Below are positions 43,414 to 50,230 of a DNA stretch of 52,318 nucleotides, piece by piece. The position numbers were made by a program, and so were the translations under genes. Positions within the stretch are counted from its first letter, which is position 1, and every line of letters starts with the position of its first letter. Source of the stretch: a virus. The notes beneath the pieces are model-generated. The model had not been told where the DNA came from and searched no databases. It was given only the letters and a program-made list of their open reading frames with translations. The stretch spans positions 1-52,318 of IMG/VR virus record IMGVR_UViG_3300042434_000613; one strand, written 5' to 3'.

Positions 43414-43861
43414 ACACCAATTCTTAGGTAAAATAGATTTCCCTACATTAACATGGGATGAAGTTATCTTCAACTTTAATAAGAATGTTACTGAGGATAG
43501 AGACTATAAAATTATGAATAACTTTGGGTTTGTAACACACAATACCAGGCATAATAAAAAAGTGTGTGCTGTAGGAGAAGAGTTACAAAAACTATTTCCA
43601 ACTAATAATATATCAGCACATTTGTACACCAGTTTCCTTGAAGTTAGCGAAACATTTGGCAGGCACAATGATTATCAACATGTGTTCTTCTGGCAGTGCA
43701 TTGGCATTACTCGTTGGTCTGTGTGGGAGAATGATAAAGAACATATCTATCGTTTAATGCCTGGGGAAATGCTTTATGTTCCTGTTGGTATAGATCATGA
43801 TACTAAACCAGTCACCCCGAGAGCTGGTATATCTTTTGGGATAGAGCTTGACGATTTGTAA
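43388..43861 (+). CDS. JmjC/cupin-like dioxygenase
   Basis: The ATG at 43388 has a good AAGGAGAA ribosome site; the 157-aa product contains a cupin core. H93 and D95 in FGRHNDYQHVFFWQ and H137 in VPVGIDHDTKP form a plausible metal site, and WSVWENDKEHIYRLMPGEMLYVP is a typical JmjC-like stretch. It is small for a full JmjC enzyme. It overlaps the preceding oxygenase gene, so the pair probably act in one pathway of unknown substrate. Confidence 0.7.
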   Translation: MINVQDIHKHQFLGKIDFPTLTWDEVIFNFNKNVTEDRDYKIMNNFGFVTHNTRHNKKVCAVGEELQKLFPTNNISAHLYTSFLEVSETFGRHNDYQHVFFWQCIGITRWSVWENDKEHIYRLMPGEMLYVPVGIDHDTKPVTPRAGISFGIELDDL

Positions 43862-43876
43862 AAACTATGCTATGCT
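43848..43876 (+). promoter_or_regulatory. Sigma70-like promoter
   Basis: TTGACG (43848-43853), a 17-base spacer, and TATGCT (43871-43876), overlapping the end of the cupin gene. It is well placed for the small-gene run that begins at 43898. Confidence 0.55.
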
Positions 43877-43897
43877 GCTAAAAGCCATTTAAACTAA

Positions 43898-44068
43898 ATG
43901 ACAGATTACCAAATGATCATCGACACCCTTGCATCTAGACTGTTTAAAGTCTGGCAAGAAGGCTATCGCCAAGAATCTTGGAATGAAGAAAATGCTAAAG
44001 AATTGGCTAATACAATTCTTCGTGATGTTGAAATCTTCAAAATCAAAAAGGTTGGAGGTAATTCTTGA
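43898..44068 (+). CDS. Small helical protein, 56 aa
   Basis: Starts MTDYQMIIDTLASRLF and ends FKIKKVGGNS; helical and charged. Function unknown. Its stop overlaps the TTG start of the next gene by 4 bases. Confidence 0.65.
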   Translation: MTDYQMIIDTLASRLFKVWQEGYRQESWNEENAKELANTILRDVEIFKIKKVGGNS

Positions 44069-44280
44069 AAACTGACACTAAGTTCCCATATGATAAGTTT
44101 TCCTATCGTTTGGAATTAAAAGAAACACCAATTCGTATTTGTTGGTTTGAGTGTGAGGAACATTTGGAAAGGTATATTGAAAAGCACAAACTTAAAGCAC
44201 GAGATTATGTCAAAGAGACAAAAACTGTGGAGACTGTGGGCAAAAAGCCTAGGAGAAAAAGCAAGCAAAAAGGATCATGA
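44065..44280 (+). CDS. Small basic protein, 71 aa (TTG start)
   Basis: The start is TTG at 44065, preceded by a strong GGAGG site at 44054. The product contains RICWFECEEHLERYIEKHKL, a recurrent cyanophage motif, and a Lys/Arg-rich tail (GKKPRRKSKQKGS). Function unknown. Confidence 0.65.
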   Translation: MKTDTKFPYDKFSYRLELKETPIRICWFECEEHLERYIEKHKLKARDYVKETKTVETVGKKPRRKSKQKGS

Positions 44281-44363
44281 AGCGGATCGAGTGGCTGTTG
44301 TACGGTCTTTTATATTTTTCACTTATCTCATTACTAATCTATTCATTATCGCGGGGGTCATAA
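44277..44363 (+). CDS. Tiny membrane protein, 28 aa
   Basis: ATG overlaps the previous stop (ATGA). MKRIEWLLYG followed by LLYFSLISLLIYSL forms a single membrane helix. Its length makes the call tentative; the coupling supports it. Confidence 0.45.
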   Translation: MKRIEWLLYGLLYFSLISLLIYSLSRGS

Positions 44364-44372
44364 GACACTGGA

Positions 44373-44555
44373 ATGACAATGGAATTGAAATTTACATCGA
44401 TAATCAACGACTCCCCATATCCAACCCTAGATCCAACAACTCCATGGTTTGAGTTCTTGTCATACCAAGAGTGTTGTGCTAGTTTGGATCGTCCATGTCG
44501 TTTAGGCTCTTTTATGAGGTATCACGCTTATTTAAATGAGGTTGGAGTAAAGTGA
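44373..44555 (+). CDS. Small protein, 60 aa
   Basis: Starts MTMELKFTSIINDSPYPT and contains SYQECCASLDRPCR, with three closely spaced Cys. Its stop overlaps the GTG start of the next gene. Function unknown. Confidence 0.6.
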   Translation: MTMELKFTSIINDSPYPTLDPTTPWFEFLSYQECCASLDRPCRLGSFMRYHAYLNEVGVK

Positions 44556-44818
44556 TTAAGTATTTTAGAAGAATATGGAATAACATGGTGACTGATTATA
44601 TGGATCAGCACCGTGCCTTTATCATTGATGACAATGATCATGCAAAGTATTCATTGACTGATGTTATCATTGATATGCGTATGCGTATTGATAAGTTAGA
44701 ACATGAAAACATTGAAACTACCAACTGCCTGTATGAAATGCAGAATCGGCTTGACATGCTGAGCAGTTGCCAGTATAATATGCTTGAAAACCCTTGCATC
44801 ATTGACAAAGATGTATGA
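44552..44818 (+). CDS. Small coiled-coil protein, 88 aa (GTG start)
   Basis: GTG at 44552 overlaps the previous TGA and has a GGTTGGAG site upstream. The start MIKYFRRIWNNMVTDYMDQHR and the leucine-rich MRMRIDKLEHENIETT stretch are of a type I know from T4-like cyanophages. A short coiled coil is likely. Function unknown. Confidence 0.65.
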   Translation: MIKYFRRIWNNMVTDYMDQHRAFIIDDNDHAKYSLTDVIIDMRMRIDKLEHENIETTNCLYEMQNRLDMLSSCQYNMLENPCIIDKDV

Positions 44819-44987
44819 CCTTGATGATTTTGAAAAAGCACTCGCTCACTTCGGCACGAGAGTGGACATCATTATTGCTCTTGAAATGGGCGATAAAATT
44901 GATGGGGCAGCAGCATATAAACAAATTAAAGAAGAACTTAAAGAACTCAAACGAGCCAAAAAGCAGTACGGAAAGGACTTGCAGTAA
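44811..44987 (+). CDS. Small helical protein, 58 aa
   Basis: The ATG at 44811 overlaps the previous stop. The product (MYDLDDFEKALAHFG, then VDIIIALEMGDKID and a Lys/Glu-rich tail) is a recurrent cyanophage small protein with no known function. A second reading frame overlaps its 3' half. Confidence 0.7.
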   Translation: MYDLDDFEKALAHFGTRVDIIIALEMGDKIDGAAAYKQIKEELKELKRAKKQYGKDLQ

Positions 44988-45105
44988 ATGTGGTGAAACC
45001 AAGCCACTTGACAGTAATCACTACCAAGTGATAAAATACTTTCGTAGTGGACTCTCTTACTATTGTAATGAGTGCAACAAACCTAAACCCAAAGAAGACC
45101 AATGA
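44902..45105 (+). CDS. Zinc-ribbon-like small protein, start uncertain
   Basis: The C-terminal 42 residues carry a convincing CxxC...CxxC zinc ribbon (TCSKCGETKPLDSNHYQ ... YYCNECNK), encoded at about 44975-45105. The only upstream ATG in this frame is 44902, which would make the first 28 residues overlap the 58-aa gene out of frame. Either this overlap is real, or the ribbon gene has lost its own start, or a frameshift from the upstream gene supplies it. Its end overlaps the next ATG by 4 bases. Confidence 0.55.
   Translation: MGQQHINKLKKNLKNSNEPKSSTERTCSKCGETKPLDSNHYQVIKYFRSGLSYYCNECNKPKPKEDQ
45008..45037 (+). promoter_or_regulatory. Weak sigma70-like promoter
   Basis: TTGACA (45008-45013), an 18-base spacer and TAAAAT (45032-45037), inside the zinc-ribbon frame and 65 bases before the AbrB-tailed gene. 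The coding context makes chance likely. Confidence 0.3.
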
Positions 45106-45770
45106 CTGTTGAGTATCAAAAAGTTTGGACAACGATGAATGACCTTGAATCGGTCACATCTAAGATTTGTTCTGCCCGTGAAATTATTGACAATGCAGTA
45201 GATAAAATTCAAGGACATGAATATGATAAAGCAGAACTCTTAATGAATGCTGCTTATGAATTCCTTGAGTATTATCTGCAAGACTTTGATGATAAGTTCA
45301 GACTTGCCTGGCAGGCAACTGTAGGTGATTTGCGTGATGCTGATGTAAAACTATATGATGCTGTGATGAAAGAGAGGGAATACTATGAAAGTGTTGATGA
45401 TTATTGTGATGCATCAGGATTGACAGAACCTATTGTTAAATATAGTGACGAAGAACTGAATGCGATGTGTGATGCAGCAGAAGAACAACAAGAAAAGAAA
45501 ACTCTCAACTATCAAGAAGCAGTTGCTGCTGGTTGGTCAATGACTGATGATGGTATTTGGATGCCTCCACAAGAAAAAAAGAAGTGGGTTCTTCCTGTTG
45601 AAGAGGTCAGAGATGAAGACACTGATGAAGATATTTACTGCGTAACATTCCCCGATGATCTTCTAGAAGCAACAAACCTGAAAGAAGGTGATGAAATTGA
45701 ATGGATAGATAATAAGGATGGTTCTTATACCATTCGTAAAGTAACTAAACCAGTTACATCTGATGTTTGA
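45102..45770 (+). CDS. Protein with C-terminal AbrB/SpoVT-like domain
   Basis: A 222-aa acidic protein. The first 130 residues are helical. Residues about 164-215 (WVLPVEEVRDED, IYCVTFPDDLLEATNLKEGDEI, SYTIRKV) have the swapped-hairpin pattern of AbrB/MazE DNA-binding domains: beta strand, FPDDLL.A..L..GD, beta strand. The Lys-poor, acidic body is unusual for a DNA binder, so it may bind a host AbrB-type regulator instead; cyanobacteria use such regulators. That is inference. Confidence 0.6.
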   Translation: MTVEYQKVWTTMNDLESVTSKICSAREIIDNAVDKIQGHEYDKAELLMNAAYEFLEYYLQDFDDKFRLAWQATVGDLRDADVKLYDAVMKEREYYESVDDYCDASGLTEPIVKYSDEELNAMCDAAEEQQEKKTLNYQEAVAAGWSMTDDGIWMPPQEKKKWVLPVEEVRDEDTDEDIYCVTFPDDLLEATNLKEGDEIEWIDNKDGSYTIRKVTKPVTSDV

Positions 45771-45927
45771 AGCACTTACTATTCTGCAACTTTGCATTAA
45801 AGGAAACTTTATATGTGAAAGAGATCCAGACCCACCAAAAATAAAATACTTTGAACCAGACATGGCTTGTTATGTTAAAGGTGTATTTTACTCTAAATGT
45901 AGTGATTTTAAAGGAGATCCATTCTAA
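45763..45927 (+). CDS. Small protein, 54 aa
   Basis: Starts 5 bases before the AbrB-tailed gene ends and shares its last base with the next ATG. Contents: MFEALTILQLCIKGNF, then PDPPKIKYFEPDMACYVKG, four Cys in all. Function unknown. Confidence 0.6.
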   Translation: MFEALTILQLCIKGNFICERDPDPPKIKYFEPDMACYVKGVFYSKCSDFKGDPF

Positions 45928-46136
45928 TGATTAAAAGACTTAAAAGAAAAGTATCCGCAACTCGCATGACATTTTTGTCTGTTGCCGCAGTGGTTGCCCT
46001 TGGTAATACTCTGACTGGTTGGGGAGTAGTCAGTTGGGTTCTTTATATTCCACCAATTGCATTGTCTCTTGCTGCAATTACTGGTGTGTGTCCCTTCAAG
46101 ATTATCTTTGAAAAACTAGGATTTGCAAACGACTGA
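45927..46136 (+). CDS. Small two-helix membrane protein (DUF2892-like)
   Basis: A 69-aa protein with a basic head (MIKRLKRKVSATRM), two hydrophobic helices (FLSVAAVVALGNTLTG and WVLYIPPIALSLAAITG) and the closing motif GVCPFKIIFEKLGF, the arrangement of DUF2892/YgaP-type membrane hairpins. AAGGAG precedes the ATG. Its stop overlaps the halogenase ATG (TGATG), so the pair is coupled. Location: host inner membrane. Confidence 0.6.
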   Translation: MIKRLKRKVSATRMTFLSVAAVVALGNTLTGWGVVSWVLYIPPIALSLAAITGVCPFKIIFEKLGFAND

Positions 46137-47662
46137 TGCATATTTGTGTAATAGGGGATGGTGCTGCTGGTCTCATGGCTGCAAACTTTTTTGCATCCAG
46201 AGACTATGTTAAAAAATTAACGCACATTGGCTCATCTAAAATACCTTCTATTGGTGTAGGTGAGTCAACCACTTTACTATTTGAAGAACTGCATCGAGCC
46301 TTTGATCCTGATTTTGATTCATTTATAAGAGAATCAGATGCCTGTGTTAAAACAGGTGTCATGTATTCTAATTGGAGTAAAAATGAGTTTTTACATTATT
46401 TTAAAGTTCCAAATACTTATGAGAGATTTGGTATAAGTTTTTTAGAATATTGTAATACATTGGGCAATAAAGATCCTGATATGTTTATTCATGATCTAAT
46501 TGCTCATAAATTATATCATGATGTAAAGCAAAATAGAATACCTACACGAAAGAAAAACTCCTTTTATGGTGCTGCGTGGCATTTTGACGCAGGCAAATAT
46601 ATTTCATATCTTAAAAAGATATTAAAGACTAGATGGAATAATGTCACAGTTTTAGATGATGTTGTAGTTGATTGTAAATTTAAAGATGATGGAGTAATTG
46701 ATTCAATTCTATTAGAATCAAATCATACTGTTGAAGCTGATTACTATATTATTGCCACTGGAAAATCAAAGAAAACTGCTGACATATTTAAAATAGAATA
46801 TGAAGATTTGAGTAATGTTCTTTTAACTGATAAGGCTTTGTTTTTTCCAAAACCTTACATTAATAAAAGAGAAGAAATGCATCCATATACCATTGCTAAA
46901 ACAATGAAAAATGGATGGAGATGGATCACTCCAACTTGGTCTAGAATTGGAACAGGATATGTGTTTAGTTCTAATCATATTACTGTAGAAGAGGTGATAG
47001 AAGAATTCCGAGAAGACATTGGCGATAATACTATTACACCAAATGTTGTTGATTTCCATCCAAAATATAGTAAAAGGTCATTTAATAAAAATTATGTGAC
47101 AATGGGAATGTGTAATGGTTTCTTAGAACCTTTGGATGCACCTGGATTGTCTATCTCATGTTCTTTATCAATCATTTTAGATACAATGTTTGATGGTGGT
47201 CGATACTATCATAGCATTGTCGATAAAACATATGATTACAATCTTGATAATTTGAATGATTTTGCACAACATTTCTACAAAGGATGGGCTGCATTTATCT
47301 TAACTCAATATAAAACTTGTTATAGATCTGATACACAATTTTGGATTGATCATAAAAATGTAAAGTTTGATTATCTTGAAGATGTATTAATTGATTTAAA
47401 CTCTGACATAAATTACAGTCGTGGAATTGTTCCTGCAATGGATCATTTTGATTGTAATGATAACATTAGTGATATGCTTGATGCATTTAAAATTAATTTA
47501 ATTACAATGCTTCAAAATACAATTGCATCAAAAGATGTGCAATGGCAAACAAAAACCACGGCAATGCCATATCAATACGACGATCCATGGTATAATAGTG
47601 TGGATCATTATGAGTTCTTGCAAAACATTCGTAATTTTAATGGAGATTTAACATGGCACTAG
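46136..47662 (+). CDS. Flavin-dependent halogenase (tryptophan halogenase family)
   Basis: A 508-aa protein of normal family length. It has the FAD site GDGAAG (residues 7-12) and IGVGEST (39-45), then K72 in CVKTGVMYSNW, aligned with the catalytic lysine of Trp halogenases. The WxWxIP signature appears as WRWITP (261-266), with Thr for Ile. NGFLEPLDAPG near residue 325 matches the flavin/chloride-site segment. These enzymes use reduced FAD, oxygen and halide to make lysyl-haloamine and halogenate a substrate. A halogenase (VirX1) has been characterised from cyanophage Syn10, and this is probably its relative. The substrate is unknown; it lies among early-type accessory genes. Confidence 0.87.
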   Translation: MHICVIGDGAAGLMAANFFASRDYVKKLTHIGSSKIPSIGVGESTTLLFEELHRAFDPDFDSFIRESDACVKTGVMYSNWSKNEFLHYFKVPNTYERFGISFLEYCNTLGNKDPDMFIHDLIAHKLYHDVKQNRIPTRKKNSFYGAAWHFDAGKYISYLKKILKTRWNNVTVLDDVVVDCKFKDDGVIDSILLESNHTVEADYYIIATGKSKKTADIFKIEYEDLSNVLLTDKALFFPKPYINKREEMHPYTIAKTMKNGWRWITPTWSRIGTGYVFSSNHITVEEVIEEFREDIGDNTITPNVVDFHPKYSKRSFNKNYVTMGMCNGFLEPLDAPGLSISCSLSIILDTMFDGGRYYHSIVDKTYDYNLDNLNDFAQHFYKGWAAFILTQYKTCYRSDTQFWIDHKNVKFDYLEDVLIDLNSDINYSRGIVPAMDHFDCNDNISDMLDAFKINLITMLQNTIASKDVQWQTKTTAMPYQYDDPWYNSVDHYEFLQNIRNFNGDLTWH

Positions 47663-47880
47663 GCAAGCAAGTAGAAGAATCACTGAAAGAAGCAGAAGCT
47701 AATCTTAGAAATGCTCTGGCATTTGCAGCCAGAACCGAACGTCCTATGGTAGTATCTGTTATTGCAGACCTGATCACACGGATTGAGTCTGTCATGTCCA
47801 CTGACTCATTGTTAGACAAACTTGAGAATCGTAAGCCAGGTGACTCTGGTTTTATGGGTACATTCTTTGGAGACAAATGA
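47653..47880 (+). CDS. Small conserved protein, 75 aa
   Basis: Overlaps the halogenase end by 10 bases. MALGKQVEESLKEAEANLRN and ERPMVVSVIADLITRIESV form two helices, with a Gly-rich tail GFMGTFFGDK. A recurrent early cyanophage protein type; function unknown. Confidence 0.7.
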   Translation: MALGKQVEESLKEAEANLRNALAFAARTERPMVVSVIADLITRIESVMSTDSLLDKLENRKPGDSGFMGTFFGDK

Positions 47881-48326
47881 CTGAGGAACTTAAGAAAAAA
47901 TTATCGGAATGGTGGGATTCTGATGCTTTTAAAGAACTTCAGAAAGCAAATAAAGAAGCACAAGAACGTGCTGTAGGCAAATACTTTATGCTTTCTGAAG
48001 AAGAAAGAATTGAAATGGTAGAAGCAATCACTTACATTATGTGTAAGGCAGAACAAGAAGGATGTAGTCATCGTGGACTACAATCTGCACTTGGAATCTA
48101 TCCTGGTGGTTTTTGGGTACATTATCTGATGGATGTTCACAACGCACTGTGGACATATTATCATGATAAGAACCGAGAGAATGAACTGAATGATAATTTA
48201 GACTCATTAGACAACTTCTTGACAGATGAAACCTTAAAACAAAAAAAAGAATTGTTGACAGACCTAGATAGTAATGTAAAGTTAGGAAGTCCTAACACGG
48301 AGGTCAACAATGACTCTGAACAATGA
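47877..48326 (+). CDS. Conserved protein, 149 aa
   Basis: Starts with an ATGA overlap. The core CKAEQEGCSHRGLQSALGIY, then FWVHYLMDVHNALW, is typical of a cyanophage family of unknown function. The ends are acidic and Lys/Asp/Asn-rich. It overlaps the next gene by 17 bases. Confidence 0.7.
   Translation: MTEELKKKLSEWWDSDAFKELQKANKEAQERAVGKYFMLSEEERIEMVEAITYIMCKAEQEGCSHRGLQSALGIYPGGFWVHYLMDVHNALWTYYHDKNRENELNDNLDSLDNFLTDETLKQKKELLTDLDSNVKLGSPNTEVNNDSEQ
48254..48295 (+). promoter_or_regulatory. Weak promoter with an operator-like palindrome
   Basis: TTGACA (48254-48259), a 16-base spacer and TAAAGT (48276-48281), followed at once by the 16-base palindrome GTTAGGA-AG-TCCTAAC (48280-48295) at the expected start site. 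A GGAGG ribosome site and the ATG at 48310 come next. It lies within the end of the 149-aa gene. Confidence 0.4.
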
Positions 48327-48471
48327 AGAATGGAAAGAAATGGATGTGCTTAGACAAGCCATCAATGACTATCCTGCAGCAGTACACCCAGAAAAGATGG
48401 AAAGGTTTACTGAACTCTTTGTTCGTTCACTGGAAGGCAAATCCGATCTGCCTGTTGACAAGCTGGCATGA
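48310..48471 (+). CDS. Small conserved protein, 53 aa
   Basis: ATG after GGAGGTCAACA. The product (MTLNNEEWKEMDVLRQAI, then HPEKMERFTELFVRSLEGKS) is a recurrent small cyanophage protein of unknown function. A longer frame overlapping it in another register was rejected. Confidence 0.7.
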   Translation: MTLNNEEWKEMDVLRQAINDYPAAVHPEKMERFTELFVRSLEGKSDLPVDKLA

Positions 48472-48483
48472 CCATGCTATGAT
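48455..48483 (+). promoter_or_regulatory. Sigma70 promoter
   Basis: TTGACA (48455-48460), a 17-base spacer and TATGAT (48478-48483). It overlaps the end of the 53-aa gene and precedes the ATG at 48504. Confidence 0.72.
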
Positions 48484-48503
48484 CTCTTTGTTGCTTTTCA
48501 ACC

Positions 48504-48638
48504 ATGCATGATTCAACCCTAGACCTGTTCTGCGACCATGAGGCAGAACAATTTGCTATGATGATTGAGGCAGCTGCAGCCAAGGCTGAGGTTACCGTTG
48601 ATTACTACCTGGAGGAATTCTTTCTCGACAATGATTGA
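48504..48638 (+). CDS. Small acidic protein, 44 aa
   Basis: MHDSTLDLFCDHEAEQFAMM followed by Ala-rich and acidic sequence; a type recurrent in T4-like cyanophages. Too short for a domain call. It overlaps the next ATG by 8 bases. Confidence 0.65.
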   Translation: MHDSTLDLFCDHEAEQFAMMIEAAAAKAEVTVDYYLEEFFLDND

Positions 48639-48756
48639 CACTTACACGTTTACTGGTGACGCTACCACCTTTCTTGGTCTTATTGGTGTAGCATCTACTG
48701 GTATTATCATTATCACTGCTTTTCGTCGTTTCTTTAACTCCCCTTTGAACAAATGA
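48631..48756 (+). CDS. Small membrane protein, 41 aa
   Basis: ATG at 48631; FLGLIGVASTGIIIITAF forms one membrane helix, followed by RRFFNSPLNK. The stop overlaps the next ATG (ATGA). Function unknown. Confidence 0.6.
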   Translation: MIDTYTFTGDATTFLGLIGVASTGIIIITAFRRFFNSPLNK

Positions 48757-48986
48757 AGTATCTGTACATCATTAATTACTGGGTTCCTTTCCCTGCTTCT
48801 GAATACGGTGGCGTAGTGTCTGTCATTGCTGAAAATGACAACGAATGCTATAACCTTATTGTGGATTGGGACGATGAATATTACGCTGAATATTATCCAC
48901 AAGCTATGGAGAATATTCAAAAGGCTCAAAAGTTTGCGCTCGCAAATGAAGAGGCAAGCCGTGTCGTTGATTCATTCACGACCTGA
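48753..48986 (+). CDS. Small conserved protein, 77 aa
   Basis: MKYLYIINYWVPFPASEYGG, then VVSVIAENDNECYNLIVDW: a beta-rich, acidic small protein of the recurrent cyanophage type. Function unknown. Confidence 0.7.
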   Translation: MKYLYIINYWVPFPASEYGGVVSVIAENDNECYNLIVDWDDEYYAEYYPQAMENIQKAQKFALANEEASRVVDSFTT

Positions 48987-48987
48987 T

Positions 48988-49194
48988 ATGGAGAATGACA
49001 ATCTAGTTGACATGACAGACTATGTAACCGAATGTCTTAAGTGGGCACAAGGTCGCATGGTAGATCTCATGACTGATGATCGTGCAGAGGATGCACTTGC
49101 ATTGGGTGCAGAGTTCCTTGCATGGGCAGATGAGAGTGAATCTAAGGTCTTTTGCTCTCCAGATTTTAGTGACTATTATGAAAATGAAACTTAA
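48988..49194 (+). CDS. Small acidic protein, 68 aa
   Basis: I choose the ATG at 48988, just after the previous stop, over a longer out-of-frame overlap upstream. MENDNLVDMTDYVTECLKWAQ and EDALALGAEFLAWADES are acidic helices. It overlaps the next gene by 17 bases. Function unknown. Confidence 0.65.
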   Translation: MENDNLVDMTDYVTECLKWAQGRMVDLMTDDRAEDALALGAEFLAWADESESKVFCSPDFSDYYENET

Positions 49195-49348
49195 AAGTCT
49201 AATCGAACATCTGCAAATGTGTGATCCTGATGTTGATTTAATCATCAACATGTATCAGGATAATAATCAACTGATCATCGAGAACAACATTGATGGTCGT
49301 ATTAGCATCCCACTGAAGACGGTGGGGCAATGGCGAGCCAGTGATTGA
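49178..49348 (+). CDS. Small protein, 56 aa
   Basis: ATG at 49178 (or 49184); MKMKLKSLIEHLQMCDPDVD, then IINMYQDNNQLIIENN. It ends just before a hairpin and promoter. Function unknown. Confidence 0.65.
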   Translation: MKMKLKSLIEHLQMCDPDVDLIINMYQDNNQLIIENNIDGRISIPLKTVGQWRASD

Positions 49349-49356
49349 ACTGGCAC

Positions 49357-49393
49357 AAGGGGTGTTGCAGAGATCTGCTCCACCCCTTATATT
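49357..49393 (+). promoter_or_regulatory. Hairpin-embedded sigma70-like promoter
   Basis: AAGGGGTG (49357-49364) and CACCCCTT (49381-49388) form a perfect 8-bp stem. The -35-like TTGCAG (49365-49370) sits in the loop and TATATT (49388-49393) follows 17 bases later at the foot of the stem. It lies between the 56-aa and 154-aa genes; GGAGG precedes the next ATG at 49420. Confidence 0.5.
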
Positions 49394-49419
49394 ATGGAGG
49401 TCAAACACGGAGATCCCTC

Positions 49420-49884
49420 ATGGGTACTCGCTCTCGCATCGGCTACGAACTCTCTGATCACACCGTTGTTTCTGTCTACTGCCACTGGGATGGTTATGTT
49501 GAGAACAATGGTAAAATCCTTGTGGAGCACTATCAAGATCGTGATGCTGTCAAGGAACTGATTGACGGTGGTTCCATGTCTTCTCTTCGTACCACACATC
49601 TGTGGGAGACTACAGCTGTGCGTAACGATGATGGTAGCATCATTGAAGATGAGAATGGTCAGTGGAATTATTTCCCCACCCGTGATCCTCAGCCTCTTTA
49701 TCACACCGAACGTGGTGAAGAGTTGGATGTTGATCACACCAGCTTTGATGAGTTTGTTTCTGGTAAGCTTGGTGGTGAGGAGTATGCTTACCTGTATGAC
49801 CTGAATGGCAACTGGAAAGCCTACAAGATTGGTTGGCAAACTCCTGTTGAACAGGTTGACATCCCTGGCTATGTGACTGTATAA
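49420..49884 (+). CDS. Conserved MGTRSRIG-type protein, 154 aa
   Basis: The ATG at 49420 gives MGTRSRIGYELSDHTVVSVY, then CHWDGYVENNGKIL, a signature I know from many cyanophage early proteins of unknown function; the longer in-frame start runs through the promoter hairpin. The body is acidic and Tyr/Trp-rich. The following promoter overlaps its last codons. A single-domain cytoplasmic protein is likely. Confidence 0.7.
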   Translation: MGTRSRIGYELSDHTVVSVYCHWDGYVENNGKILVEHYQDRDAVKELIDGGSMSSLRTTHLWETTAVRNDDGSIIEDENGQWNYFPTRDPQPLYHTERGEELDVDHTSFDEFVSGKLGGEEYAYLYDLNGNWKAYKIGWQTPVEQVDIPGYVTV

Positions 49885-49885
49885 T
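49856..49885 (+). promoter_or_regulatory. Sigma70 promoter
   Basis: Perfect TTGACA (49856-49861) and TATAAT (49880-49885) with an 18-base spacer, overlapping the stop of the 154-aa gene. The next gene starts at 49950. Confidence 0.75.
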
Positions 49886-49949
49886 ATCAATATGGGAACG
49901 GCAGCGCCCTAAAAGACTCCATTTCTCTGTTCATTTGTTGTTTTTTACT

Positions 49950-50183
49950 ATGCGTACCTTTACCTTTACTGGTTCTTCTGCTATCGTTGACAACGGTATC
50001 ACTGTGACCGACAACCGTGCTAACATTGTCTTCAAGGGCAATCGTGAGTATGTCTACGAAATCACCGATCCTGCATCTTTCATGATGCAACTGGAAGGTG
50101 AAATCGCTGATCAAAACGGTTCTGTGGGTCGTTTTGTGAACGCCGCTGTTAAGAACGAGCTGCTGAAGCCCGTCATCGTGTGA
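49950..50183 (+). CDS. Small protein, 77 aa
   Basis: ATG at 49950; an in-frame upstream TTG-type extension was rejected because it lies in the leader. MRTFTFTGSSAIVDNGITVT, then YVYEITDPASFMMQLEGEIA and GRFVNAAVKNELLK resemble a beta-hairpin plus helices. Relatively high G+C. A terminator hairpin follows within 7 bases. Confidence 0.7.
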   Translation: MRTFTFTGSSAIVDNGITVTDNRANIVFKGNREYVYEITDPASFMMQLEGEIADQNGSVGRFVNAAVKNELLKPVIV

Positions 50184-50189
50184 CTTGGT

Positions 50190-50209
50190 GGGGGGCTTTG
50201 CCCCCCTTT
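50190..50209 (+). terminator. Rho-independent terminator
   Basis: GGGGGGC and GCCCCCC form a 7-bp GC stem around TTT, followed by a short T run (TTTA). It ends the 77-aa transcription unit. Confidence 0.75.
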
Positions 50210-50230
50210 ACAACCTATCCCCGCATTCTT

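Noticed and set aside
44811-44987. -1 frameshift at the AAAAAG run near 44957
   Set aside because: The preceding base breaks the X XXY YYZ rule, and the -1 frame leads to a short unrelated tail; the zinc ribbon is in the +1 frame.
48323-48511. A 62-codon plus-strand frame
   Set aside because: It overlaps the recognised 53-aa gene in another register and lacks a ribosome site.
49387-49890. A 167-codon minus-strand frame
   Set aside because: It mirrors the conserved 154-aa plus-strand gene, which has a ribosome site, promoter and recognised N-terminal signature.
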